NCBI RefSeq assembly: GCF_000826645.1
Contig: NZ_JXJP01000001.1
Span: 310,001-374,000, forward strand
Source: Psychroserpens mesophilus
Lineage (GTDB): Bacteria > Bacteroidota > Bacteroidia > Flavobacteriales > Flavobacteriaceae
Direction of reading: 5' to 3'
DNA length: 64,000 nt
Under the pieces are notes generated by a model that ran no database searches, was not told the origin of the DNA, and saw only the letters and a program-made list of their open reading frames with translations. Within the stretch, counting starts at the first letter, position 1. The number at the start of each line of letters is the position of its first letter. This document shows positions 8,235 through 16,700 of the stretch, one piece after another. The position numbers and the translations under genes were made by a program.

Positions 8235-8672
8235 ATGAAAACTGACAAAAACTGTAAATATTGTTATCAACTGTTTGAATCAAGAAGGAGTAATCATGTG
8301 TATTGCACAACGAGTTGTAAAACAAAAGCAAGTTATAAAAGAAATAACTACAAGTATATATCAGGTCACTACAAGAAACAAGATGTTGAAGTTGAAGAAA
8401 GCGGACAATTAATGATACCTGATAACGTGTCATCACAAATACAATCATTAGAGGATAAATTAGCTACTTTACAAGAAAGCTTAAAACCTACTATAAATGC
8501 TGCTGAAATAGGTAGTGCAGCAATAGGTTCTGTAACAGCCGATGCAACTATTTATGGATTAAAGAAACTATTTAATCCAAGTTCTTTACATGCAACTAAA
8601 GGAGATATTGAGAAATTGAAGAATAGAATTAACGATTTAAGTAATCTTATTACGAATATTAAAAATTTTTAA
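8235..8672 (+). CDS. Small protein with N-terminal Cys4 zinc finger and coiled coil
   Basis: 145 residues, not assigned to a family. The N-terminus has CxxC-x13-CxxxC (Cys7, Cys10, Cys24, Cys28) followed by a basic stretch KTKASYKRNNYK, the look of a small DNA- or RNA-binding zinc ribbon. Residues 66-82 form a heptad-like helix (SSQIQSLEDKLATLQES). A small-residue hydrophobic stretch (about 88-106) and a second amphipathic helix (about 119-142) follow. It sits downstream of the replication module. An accessory DNA-binding role is plausible but unproven. Confidence 0.6.
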   Translation: MKTDKNCKYCYQLFESRRSNHVYCTTSCKTKASYKRNNYKYISGHYKKQDVEVEESGQLMIPDNVSSQIQSLEDKLATLQESLKPTINAAEIGSAAIGSVTADATIYGLKKLFNPSSLHATKGDIEKLKNRINDLSNLITNIKNF

Positions 8673-8716
8673 ATGGATTCTATTTTAATTAAAATACATA
8701 CTTGCTTGCATAATAA

Positions 8717-10363
8717 TTGTCTTGCCAATTAATTAAATCAACTAATTTTGTTATAAATTTAAAAAATTATAACCCTTTTCATTTGCAATTTCTACAAGAC
8801 TTATTAGACAATAAAGAGCCTTCCAATCGATGGCAAGATTATAGAACCTTTTGTGACAATATTAAAAATGTTGATATAGACCTTTATGTTAAGGCACTAC
8901 CAGAATTACTTCAAAATTTAAAAAGTAATTATCCTACAAGAAATCTTCAAATAGCCATTACTCGCGAAGCAAAAGAGGATGCTTCATTTGGAAGAGAAAT
9001 TTATTTAAAAACACTTGAAACGAAAAATCCTGATTCGTATTTTACATTAATGGATATTCTATCTGGATTATATCATTCAGACCAAAAGTTTGCAATGGAT
9101 GAGATTAAGCGCCTAATTGAAGATGATAACCTAGGCTTAAAAGAAATAGGAATAAAATCTATCGTTAAAATTGACTTGTTAGCGAAAACAACACCAAAAA
9201 CATTTGTAAGCTGGATTGAAAAACAATTCAATAGTATTATTAATAATAAGACTCTTGAGGAGTTATGGCCATCAGTTTTCTTTACCATTAGAAATAAAAG
9301 AAATGAATTAAAAAATGCAGATAAAATTATAGATAAGCTATCAAGTATTAATACTATTGAAATTCAATTAGAGCTCATTTACTTTTTGGATTACAATATA
9401 GATTTAGGCAACGAAATACACCTCTTTAAAAAATATCTTCCATTGTTGCTTCACATTGATATAGAACATGCAGGAGCGTATAATCAATTGGCTTATCGAT
9501 TGGAAAATGTGGCTAAAACCAATTTAGATTTGGTAGTTGGTTTTATTACAGATTGGGTAGGGATAAGTCTAAAAAATGCTAGAAAAATAGAATATTTCAG
9601 CCATTTGCTGAATACACTTTGCGATGATTTTTATTCAGATTTCCAAAAGCTATATACAAATTGGTTAAATAAAGACAATCCAAATTTTCATATTGCCATT
9701 TTTGAAATGAATAGTGCTAGATATATGAGGGATTTATCAGGATTGACGGTTTCAGAAGTTCTAATAAAGGACTTTTCAGATTACGATATTGAATATATCA
9801 CGTACAAAATACTTGCCTATGTTTATGATAAAGACACCTCTTTATCTTTGATATATTCCATACTCGAACAAAAAGTAGACAATAAAGAGGTTGTAATTTT
9901 CTTAGCTGATTTATTTATTAACCACTTAATTTTTAATTATTATTCAACTATTGAGTTTTTAAATTTAAAAAAGAAGACTGCCAATAGAAAACTTAAAAAA
10001 ATAATAAAAGATATTGTTGATGAAGGGGAAGATAAATACAAGGCGTATTCAGATCTAGAAAACCTAAAAGAGTTTGCGCCTTCAGAGAGAAGAATGATAT
10101 ATTATAATAAAATACAGAATAGAAAATTTAATAAATCCTATAAAGAGAGTGAATCAGAAAGTTCATCATTTTTAAGTATGATTACGAATATCAATTACAG
10201 AACGGGAAAGTCTACATTTTCAAAATACCAAGGCAAATACACCGAAAAGATGACACCAGCACTTATTTCGCATAGTGGCGAAATGCCAAGAGGCGAATTT
10301 ATAGACCCCATAGGTCAAGCAACAGAACGGTTACTATGGCAAAATTTTAAAAGAAGGCAATGA
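8717..10363 (+). CDS. Unknown protein, helical-repeat type; first gene of candidate three-gene system
   Basis: I do not recognise this 548-residue protein. It appears almost entirely helical, with irregular repeats of about 35-45 residues over residues 30-420 that suggest a HEAT-like scaffold. The C-terminal 60 residues differ: a Ser/Glu-rich linker (ESESESSS), then a compact, conserved-looking tail (SKYQGKYTEKMTPALISHSG, EMPRGEFIDPIG). There is no signal peptide or membrane segment. The reading frame opens with TTG at 8717 right after an in-frame stop and has no ATG for the first 111 codons. A promoter-like pair of boxes at 8722-8750 lies inside it, so the true start may be further down, for example TTG 8783. 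It overlaps the next gene by 4 bases (ATGA). Confidence 0.7.
   Translation: MSCQLIKSTNFVINLKNYNPFHLQFLQDLLDNKEPSNRWQDYRTFCDNIKNVDIDLYVKALPELLQNLKSNYPTRNLQIAITREAKEDASFGREIYLKTLETKNPDSYFTLMDILSGLYHSDQKFAMDEIKRLIEDDNLGLKEIGIKSIVKIDLLAKTTPKTFVSWIEKQFNSIINNKTLEELWPSVFFTIRNKRNELKNADKIIDKLSSINTIEIQLELIYFLDYNIDLGNEIHLFKKYLPLLLHIDIEHAGAYNQLAYRLENVAKTNLDLVVGFITDWVGISLKNARKIEYFSHLLNTLCDDFYSDFQKLYTNWLNKDNPNFHIAIFEMNSARYMRDLSGLTVSEVLIKDFSDYDIEYITYKILAYVYDKDTSLSLIYSILEQKVDNKEVVIFLADLFINHLIFNYYSTIEFLNLKKKTANRKLKKIIKDIVDEGEDKYKAYSDLENLKEFAPSERRMIYYNKIQNRKFNKSYKESESESSSFLSMITNINYRTGKSTFSKYQGKYTEKMTPALISHSGEMPRGEFIDPIGQATERLLWQNFKRRQ
8722..8750 (+). promoter_or_regulatory. Consensus Bacteroidota promoter for the three-gene operon
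   Basis: TTG at 8722-8724, 18 bases, then TAATTTTG at 8743-8750: an exact match to the -33/-7 consensus. Transcription would start near 8755, which is inside the open frame of the first gene. The translational start of that gene is therefore probably downstream of the frame's TTG at 8717. Confidence 0.6.
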
Positions 10364-12045
10364 GATTTTTACTGAGTGAATATATTAATCTTTTAAAAGA
10401 AGATAAAGAACTTGATGTGTTGCTGACTGATCTGCTAGTTGGAATGAAATTTACAACTATCTCAAAGCCAATGAAAGGTCGTCAATTTGGTGTAGATATT
10501 TCAGCTGTAGGTATTGATCCAGAAGATGGTATTAAGAAGGTGTTTTTGTTCGCTGTAAAACAAGGTAATCTAACAAGAACCACTTGGGATGGAGATGTCA
10601 ACGCCATACGCTCAACTCTAAACCAAATTAAAGACACGTTTATTCCAACATCACTAACAAATCGTTTAAAAAAACTTCCTAAAAAAATAATAGTTTGTAC
10701 TAATGGTGTTATAAATCAAAATGTTTTAGTTGATTGGACACAATATATCGACCAGAATACTACAGATGCTGTTGAATATGATTTTTGGGGTACAGGCGAA
10801 ATAACTGCAATGCTTGACGACTATCTTGTTAGTGAAAAACTATTTCCACAAGAATATCAATCTTTATTAAGAAAATCTTTGGCATTTTTAGATTTACCAG
10901 ATTATGATTTATCACATTTCTATACGCTGATTCAAAAAATTTTAGACAAGCAACCCAAACAAAAAAGACAAATATTAAAAAAATTAAGACTGGTACGATT
11001 ATGCCTTAACATTATATATAAATGGTCTCAAGACAATAATAATTTGAAACCTTCAATTTATGCAAGTGAACGATGTTTGTTACTAAGCTGGCACTTTATG
11101 CAAGAAGGTAATCATTTGGAGAAAAATTTTGTAAGACAGGAATTTTACAAAATCCATTCTTTAAAAAGAAATATAGGTGTCTATTATTTTAACAAAGTTG
11201 CTAAACATTACAAAACAGAGCACAGTATATATAAATACAGCAGAAATAGTCTAGAGTACAGTCTTAATGTTTGGGAAGAAATAGGAATTATAGCAACAAT
11301 AGGGTTGACGGAAATACAAGAGTTTAGAATCCATTATAGAGAAGGTAATGAAGAGCATGCTCAAACATATTACCAAAGCGCTCTTTCAATTAGTAACGGA
11401 TTATGTTTGTTTATAAAAAACAATCCACCTTCAAAATATCCAGAATACGATGTACATAGTATTGAAATAGCTTTAGCACTTAACTTAATGAATTTTACAA
11501 GAAACTTTAACCCAGCCAAAAAATGGATTTTTGAAATGACTTTAGGTTTTAATAACAGATATAAAATAAATAAGTTTTTCCCATTGTTTAGAAAAAGTTA
11601 TGATAAGCTGGTGGATATTCATAATGGAGATGAAGAATGTGAAATTCAGTCTTCAATGATAGTTCTTGTATTGGCAGAATACACTTTAGTTTTAAAGGAT
11701 GAAGACCTATATCAATTTGTCCGCAAGATCCCTACTGAACTTTTTCCAGATTTGAACTTGCAAATATGGTTTCCACTTGAAGAAATGGAAAATAAAATAT
11801 GTGTTCAGGATTATAGTCGTGGCGAAGGAACACTAAAACATTCTGTAACAATATACGAGAATGTAGAAGAGTACAAAAAAGAAATTGTATCAGAAATGGA
11901 ACTCTTCGGACCAGAAAAGGACTTTAAAATTTTTAAACATAGTTTCGACATTGTTGCTCACGTTGCAAGTAGGCACTACAAAAGCCAACCTTTTCCTTTA
12001 ACGTGGCGAGTTTTAATGAAACAAGAAGTCTCAACAAAAGAATAG
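10360..12045 (+). CDS. Unknown protein with possible PD-(D/E)XK-like N-terminal domain; second gene of candidate system
   Basis: 561 residues, not recognised as a named family. Residues 30-165 alternate strands and helices in the way of restriction-endonuclease-like folds: GVDISAVG with Asp46, then a strand VFLFAVKQG with Lys67, then KKIIVCTNG and EYDFWGTGEITAMLDDYL. Asp46 and Lys67 could be the D...xK pair, but the usual Glu/Gln two residues before the Lys is Ala65, so nuclease activity is uncertain. Residues 185-560 are helical and TPR-like (EEHAQTYYQSALSISNG). The start ATG overlaps the previous stop, so the two proteins are probably made together and may form a complex. Confidence 0.7.
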   Translation: MRFLLSEYINLLKEDKELDVLLTDLLVGMKFTTISKPMKGRQFGVDISAVGIDPEDGIKKVFLFAVKQGNLTRTTWDGDVNAIRSTLNQIKDTFIPTSLTNRLKKLPKKIIVCTNGVINQNVLVDWTQYIDQNTTDAVEYDFWGTGEITAMLDDYLVSEKLFPQEYQSLLRKSLAFLDLPDYDLSHFYTLIQKILDKQPKQKRQILKKLRLVRLCLNIIYKWSQDNNNLKPSIYASERCLLLSWHFMQEGNHLEKNFVRQEFYKIHSLKRNIGVYYFNKVAKHYKTEHSIYKYSRNSLEYSLNVWEEIGIIATIGLTEIQEFRIHYREGNEEHAQTYYQSALSISNGLCLFIKNNPPSKYPEYDVHSIEIALALNLMNFTRNFNPAKKWIFEMTLGFNNRYKINKFFPLFRKSYDKLVDIHNGDEECEIQSSMIVLVLAEYTLVLKDEDLYQFVRKIPTELFPDLNLQIWFPLEEMENKICVQDYSRGEGTLKHSVTIYENVEEYKKEIVSEMELFGPEKDFKIFKHSFDIVAHVASRHYKSQPFPLTWRVLMKQEVSTKE

Positions 12046-12049
12046 AATA

Positions 12050-13153
12050 ATGTCAAATCCAATAAAGCAACATTATATACCACGTTCATATTTAAAGAAC
12101 TTTGCAGTTGAAGGAAGAAAAAGAAATCATTTTGTCGATGTTTATAAAATGGACAATGATATGCTTTTAGAGCAAATAAGCACAAAAGATATTTGTTTTG
12201 AAAAAAACATTTATACAATTCCTGCTGAATCAGATGAAGTAAAATACGCCTTGGAAAAACATTATGCTGAAAATGTTGATAGCGAGTTTCCAAAAATATA
12301 TAAATTACTTGTAGATGAAAAGGTATTGACAGTTAGTCAAGAGCAAAAAATTCAAGTACTATATGTATGTCTATCATTATATTTTCGTACACCAAGAATT
12401 TTAAATCTTCAAAAAGGTATGAATAAACAAATCTTTGATAGGGCAGCTTATACAGCAAATGAACATGGTTTGATAAAAATGAATTTATTTGGAGAGAAAA
12501 TGGAATTTCATATTGATGAAATAGAGGAGGTTAAAAAACAGTACGATGAACGTTCAAGAACTGCCTTCTTAGTTAACCACCTTGAACAATGGGGAAACTT
12601 TGTTAAATACAAATACGATTGTACAATAAATGTAATTAAAATAGAAGATTCAAATGCGCCAATAATTACTTGCGATAATCCAGTTTCAATTAGGCATTTT
12701 GAAACTAATAAATTTCAAGGTTTATATGATCCCAAAGCAGTTATTACTTTGCCCTTGGATCGTTCACATTATTTAGAGATTCATCCTAATGATTACGCAG
12801 ATGGACAAACGAGAATTAATCGTCTTACACAAGACAGAGATTATGTCTTTACAACAAATGGGGTAACACAACAGAATGCTGAAAATTTGTTAGTTGCTTA
12901 TAAAGGTGATATTGATAAACATTTTGAAATTCAAAACCATTATGAAAAGCCAGAAAATGGAGAAGAGTTTTTGAAAAAAGCTAAATACAGAGCAGAACAA
13001 GCTCTGATACTATTTGATATTTTAAAGAAAAAAGGATTTGTTTCCAAGGAATTTATTGGTAAGTTAAAAGAGTTATTAGAACACCCTTATTGTAAGGATG
13101 ACATACAAATGCTGAAGTATAAAAAAGTACTTTCTAAAATGGGTAAGTGGTAG
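12050..13153 (+). CDS. DUF4238 family protein; third gene of candidate system
   Basis: 367 residues beginning four bases after the previous gene. The N-terminal signature KQHYIPRSYLKNFA is the hallmark of DUF4238, a widespread family of unknown function. Other conserved-looking parts are FRTPRIL (about 117-123), the region INVIKIEDSNAPIITCDNPV (about 195-214), ITLPLDRSHYLEIHP, and a hydrophilic helical C-terminus. It is predicted soluble. The tight spacing makes it part of the operon beginning at 8717 rather than of the metal genes, which start after a 68-base gap with their own regulatory repeats. Whether it is essential to the system or simply a passenger cannot be told here. Confidence 0.85.
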   Translation: MSNPIKQHYIPRSYLKNFAVEGRKRNHFVDVYKMDNDMLLEQISTKDICFEKNIYTIPAESDEVKYALEKHYAENVDSEFPKIYKLLVDEKVLTVSQEQKIQVLYVCLSLYFRTPRILNLQKGMNKQIFDRAAYTANEHGLIKMNLFGEKMEFHIDEIEEVKKQYDERSRTAFLVNHLEQWGNFVKYKYDCTINVIKIEDSNAPIITCDNPVSIRHFETNKFQGLYDPKAVITLPLDRSHYLEIHPNDYADGQTRINRLTQDRDYVFTTNGVTQQNAENLLVAYKGDIDKHFEIQNHYEKPENGEEFLKKAKYRAEQALILFDILKKKGFVSKEFIGKLKELLEHPYCKDDIQMLKYKKVLSKMGKW

Positions 13154-13163
13154 TATAATACTT

Positions 13164-13192
13164 TTGCAACATCATTTGCAACATCATTGCAT
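13164..13192. promoter_or_regulatory. Three TTGCAA-type repeats upstream of the Zn/Cd efflux genes (candidate Fur-family operator)
   Basis: TTGCAA at 13164, TTGCAA at 13176 and TTGCAT at 13187, so 11-12 bases apart. The last two units contain TGCAA-CATCA-TTGCA, an inverted repeat. A similar pair (TTGCAC, TTGCAA, 11 bases apart) occurs at 19704-19720, right after the Fur-family gene. No such repeats precede the copper block. They are good candidates for the binding site of the element's Fur-like regulator. Confidence 0.5.
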
Positions 13193-13203
13193 TAAATAAT
13201 TGA

Positions 13204-13211
13204 TATATTTG
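13204..13211 (+). promoter_or_regulatory. Probable -7 box of the Zn/Cd efflux operon
   Basis: TATATTTG matches TAnnTTTG exactly, 11 bases before the ATG at 13222. The TTGCAA repeats fill the region where the -33 box would lie, so a repressor bound there would block transcription. Confidence 0.45.
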
Positions 13212-13221
13212 TATAAATTAT

Positions 13222-13617
13222 ATGAAAATCTTTTTTTCCATATCAATGTCTATTTTACTCTTTTTTCAAGGGATAAGTATAGATATGGACTTTTGTGGAC
13301 CAATTAAAGAAATTTCAAACGTTATTACCCATTATCAAGACCATAAAGTTTATGGTGACTCTTTCCTTGAATATGTGGTTGAAGATTACTTTGGCAGTGA
13401 TACTCAAAATGAAGAGCATCATCATAACCCAGATAAGGAAAATACACCTGTTCATTCCCATAATCAGTGTTGTCATCCTTTAGTATTAATTATTGCCAAC
13501 AATAATTTAGCTTTAAACAATCGACTAAAGTTTGAAGAGAAAAAACAATACAATTTACATAAAGTAAACTTCACTTCCAGATATTTGGAATCACTTTTCC
13601 AGCCACCAAGGGCGTAA
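13222..13617 (+). CDS. Small exported His/Cys-rich protein of the metal operon
   Basis: 131 residues with an N-terminal signal sequence (about 1-20, FFSISMSILLFFQGISI). The middle is rich in possible metal ligands (EEHHHNPDKENTPVHSHNQCC) and the C-terminus ends LFQPPRA. Short periplasmic proteins of this type often head czc-like operons in Bacteroidota, and the CC plus PP pattern recalls the HYC_CC_PP group encoded at 22318, although HYC itself is replaced here by MDFCG. Probably a periplasmic metal sensor or binding protein. No catalytic function is visible. Confidence 0.65.
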   Translation: MKIFFSISMSILLFFQGISIDMDFCGPIKEISNVITHYQDHKVYGDSFLEYVVEDYFGSDTQNEEHHHNPDKENTPVHSHNQCCHPLVLIIANNNLALNNRLKFEEKKQYNLHKVNFTSRYLESLFQPPRA

Positions 13618-13739
13618 TTCAGTTTTTTTAAAGGATAACTATATCCAATTTTGAGCCTATATGGTTCTTTTCATTTCGTGTAATTCAATTTTTATATCAG
13701 AATTGTAGCGAAAAGTTTAACTGAATTAAAACATTTTCT

Positions 13740-16700
13740 ATGATTAATAAAATCATTGATTTTTCAATCAATAACAAATTCATTATTGGTTTGCTAACGC
13801 TTACCATTATTGGAGCAGGTATTTGGAGTATGACCCAAGTACCCATCGATGCTGTTCCAGATATTACTAACAATCAAGTACAGGTCATTACACAAGCACC
13901 AAATTTAGGTACAGAGGACATTGAACAATTTGTAACCTATCCAGTAGAAGTTGCAATGAGCAACCTACCTGATGTAAAGGAAATCCGTTCCATTTCTCGT
14001 TTTGGTTTATCTGTGGTTACTATTGTTTTTGACGATGATATGGGAACCTATCTACCACGTCAATTAGTAGCTGAAAAGCTAAACGAAGTTAAAGAACAAA
14101 TTCCAAGTGGTTTTGGCGAACCTGCTATGGGACCTATCTCTTCTGGTTTAGGAGAAATCTATCAATACACACTTAAAGTAAAACCAGAGTATAAAGACAA
14201 ATATTCAGTTACTGATTTGCGCACAATGCAAGATTGGATTGTACAACGTCAAATGGCAATGGTAGAAGGTGTAGTTGAGGTAAATGCCATAGGTGGAAAA
14301 ATTAAACAATACGAAGTTGCTGTTGATCCAAACGAATTAAAAGCTATTGGTTTAACAATTACCGATGTTTTTGAAGCCCTTGAAGCCAACAATCAAAACA
14401 CAGGTGGTGCTTATATTGAAAAGAACCATCAAGCCAATTTCATTCGTGGAGAAGGTTTGGTACGTAGTTTAGATGATATTAAAAAGATCACGGTTAAAAA
14501 CTCAAGCAATATTCCAATTACTGTTGGTGACATTGCTACGGTACAGTATGGTGCTGCTATTCGCTATGGTGCATTAACACAAGATGGTGAAGGTGAAGTC
14601 GTAGGTGGTTTGGTCATGATGCTTAAAGGCGCTAATTCAAACGATGTTATTGAGAATGTAAAAGTGCGAATGGCTCAAATTGAAAAATCATTGCCAGAAG
14701 GTGTCATTATCGAACCTTTGTTAGACCGAAGCAAATTAATAGCAGAAACGACTTCAACGGTTGCTACCAACCTAATTGAAGGTGCATTAATAGTAATATT
14801 TGTTCTTATTTTCTTATTAGGCAATTGGCGAGGTGGTTTAATCGTTGCTTCAACAATTCCATTATCACTATTATTTGCATTTATACTAATGAATGTGTTT
14901 GATGTTTGGGCAAACCTAATGAGTTTAGGAGCAATAGATTTCGGAATTATCGTAGATGGTGCTGTGATTATTGTAGAAAGTACCGTTTTTCTAATCGCTT
15001 CGCAACTCTATAAGAAGAAAAAATTGACATCCAAAGAACGTGATGGTGTTGCAGCAAATGCTTCAAAAAAAATGATGAATGCTGCCTTTTTCGGTCAACT
15101 GATTATTTTAATTGTTTTTCTACCCATATTAGCATTAGAAGGCATTGAAGGCAAAATGTTTAAACCAATGGCATTGACCTTTATTTTTGCTATGATTGGC
15201 GCAATGGTACTCTGTTTAACCTATGTTCCAATGATGTCTGCATTGGTGTTAAGAGCGCCAAAAAGTGCCAAAAAATCTTATGGAGATAGATTTGTGCTTT
15301 GGGTTGAGGACAAGTATCAACCCTTATTGGTAAAAGCATTGAAAAAAGGAAAATGGATTATTGGTATTGCAGTTGTGCTATTCGGAATTACAGTCTTTAT
15401 GTTCACGAGAATGGGCGGCGAATTTATTCCACAATTAGATGAAGGCGACATTGCATTTCACGCCATTTTAAAACCCGGAAGCTCACTTACAGAAACGATT
15501 GAAACGACTACAAAAATTGAACAAATTGTAAAAGCAAAGTTTCCAGAAGTTGAGAAAATTGTAAGTAGAATTGGTGTTGCAGAAATTCCAACAGATCCAA
15601 TGCCAATGGATTTAGCCGATGTTTTTGTAATTCTAAAGCCAAAAAGCGAATGGACAACCGTTGAAACAAAAGACGAACTCATTGAAAAAATGAAAGAAGC
15701 TGTGGAAATAATTCCTGGTGTTAACTATGAATTTACCCAACCTATTGAAATGCGATTTAATGAACTGCTCGAAGGTGTTAGAGAAGACATTGCTATTAAA
15801 CTTTATGGTGAAGATATAGAGGTGCTATCTCAAAAAGCAGAAGAAATATCTAAAATTATTGCTGGTACAGAAGGTATTGGCGATATGAAAGCGGAAGCTA
15901 CAACAGGTTTGCCGCAAATGACGATTTCGTATAACAGAAATAAATTGGCACAATATGGACTTCAAATAAATACCTTAAATCAAATTGTACAATCAGCATT
16001 TGCAGGAGGAACAGCTGGCGTTATTTTTGAAGGTGAAAAGCGGTTTGATTTGGTGGTTAGGTTAAGTTCTCGTAATCGTAAGGACATAACAGATGTTCAA
16101 AATTTGTTTGTCAACTTACCTTCTGGTGTGCAAATTCCGCTTCGCGAAGTAGCTGATATAAGTTACAAAGGTGGTCCAATGCAAATCAGTAGAGACAATA
16201 CCAATAGAAGAACCTATGTAGGTATTAATGTAAGAGGTCGTGATGTTAAATCATTGGTAGGCGAAATCAAAACTAAATTAGATGAACAATTAGAACTACC
16301 TTCTGGTTATTTCATTCGTTATGGTGGTGCTTTTGAAAATTTAGAACGTGCCAGTAACCGTTTACAAACCGTTGTCCCTATTGCCTTGTTACTCATTTTT
16401 GTACTGATTTATTTTGCATTAAAATCCTTACCACAAACCTTGATGATTTATATAGCAATCCCAATGGCAACCATTGGAGGTGTTGTAGCGTTATGGTTGC
16501 GTGATATGCCTTTTAGTATTTCGGCAGGAGTCGGTTTTATTGTGTTGTTTGGTGTTGCAGTATTAAACGGATTAGTAATGATTAGTGGTTTGAATGAGTT
16601 AAAAGAAGAAGGAGTTACCAATCTAAAAGATAGAATTATAGAAGGTACAAAGCGAAGAATTAGACCTATAATGTTAACTGCTTTTACAGATGTTTTAGGC

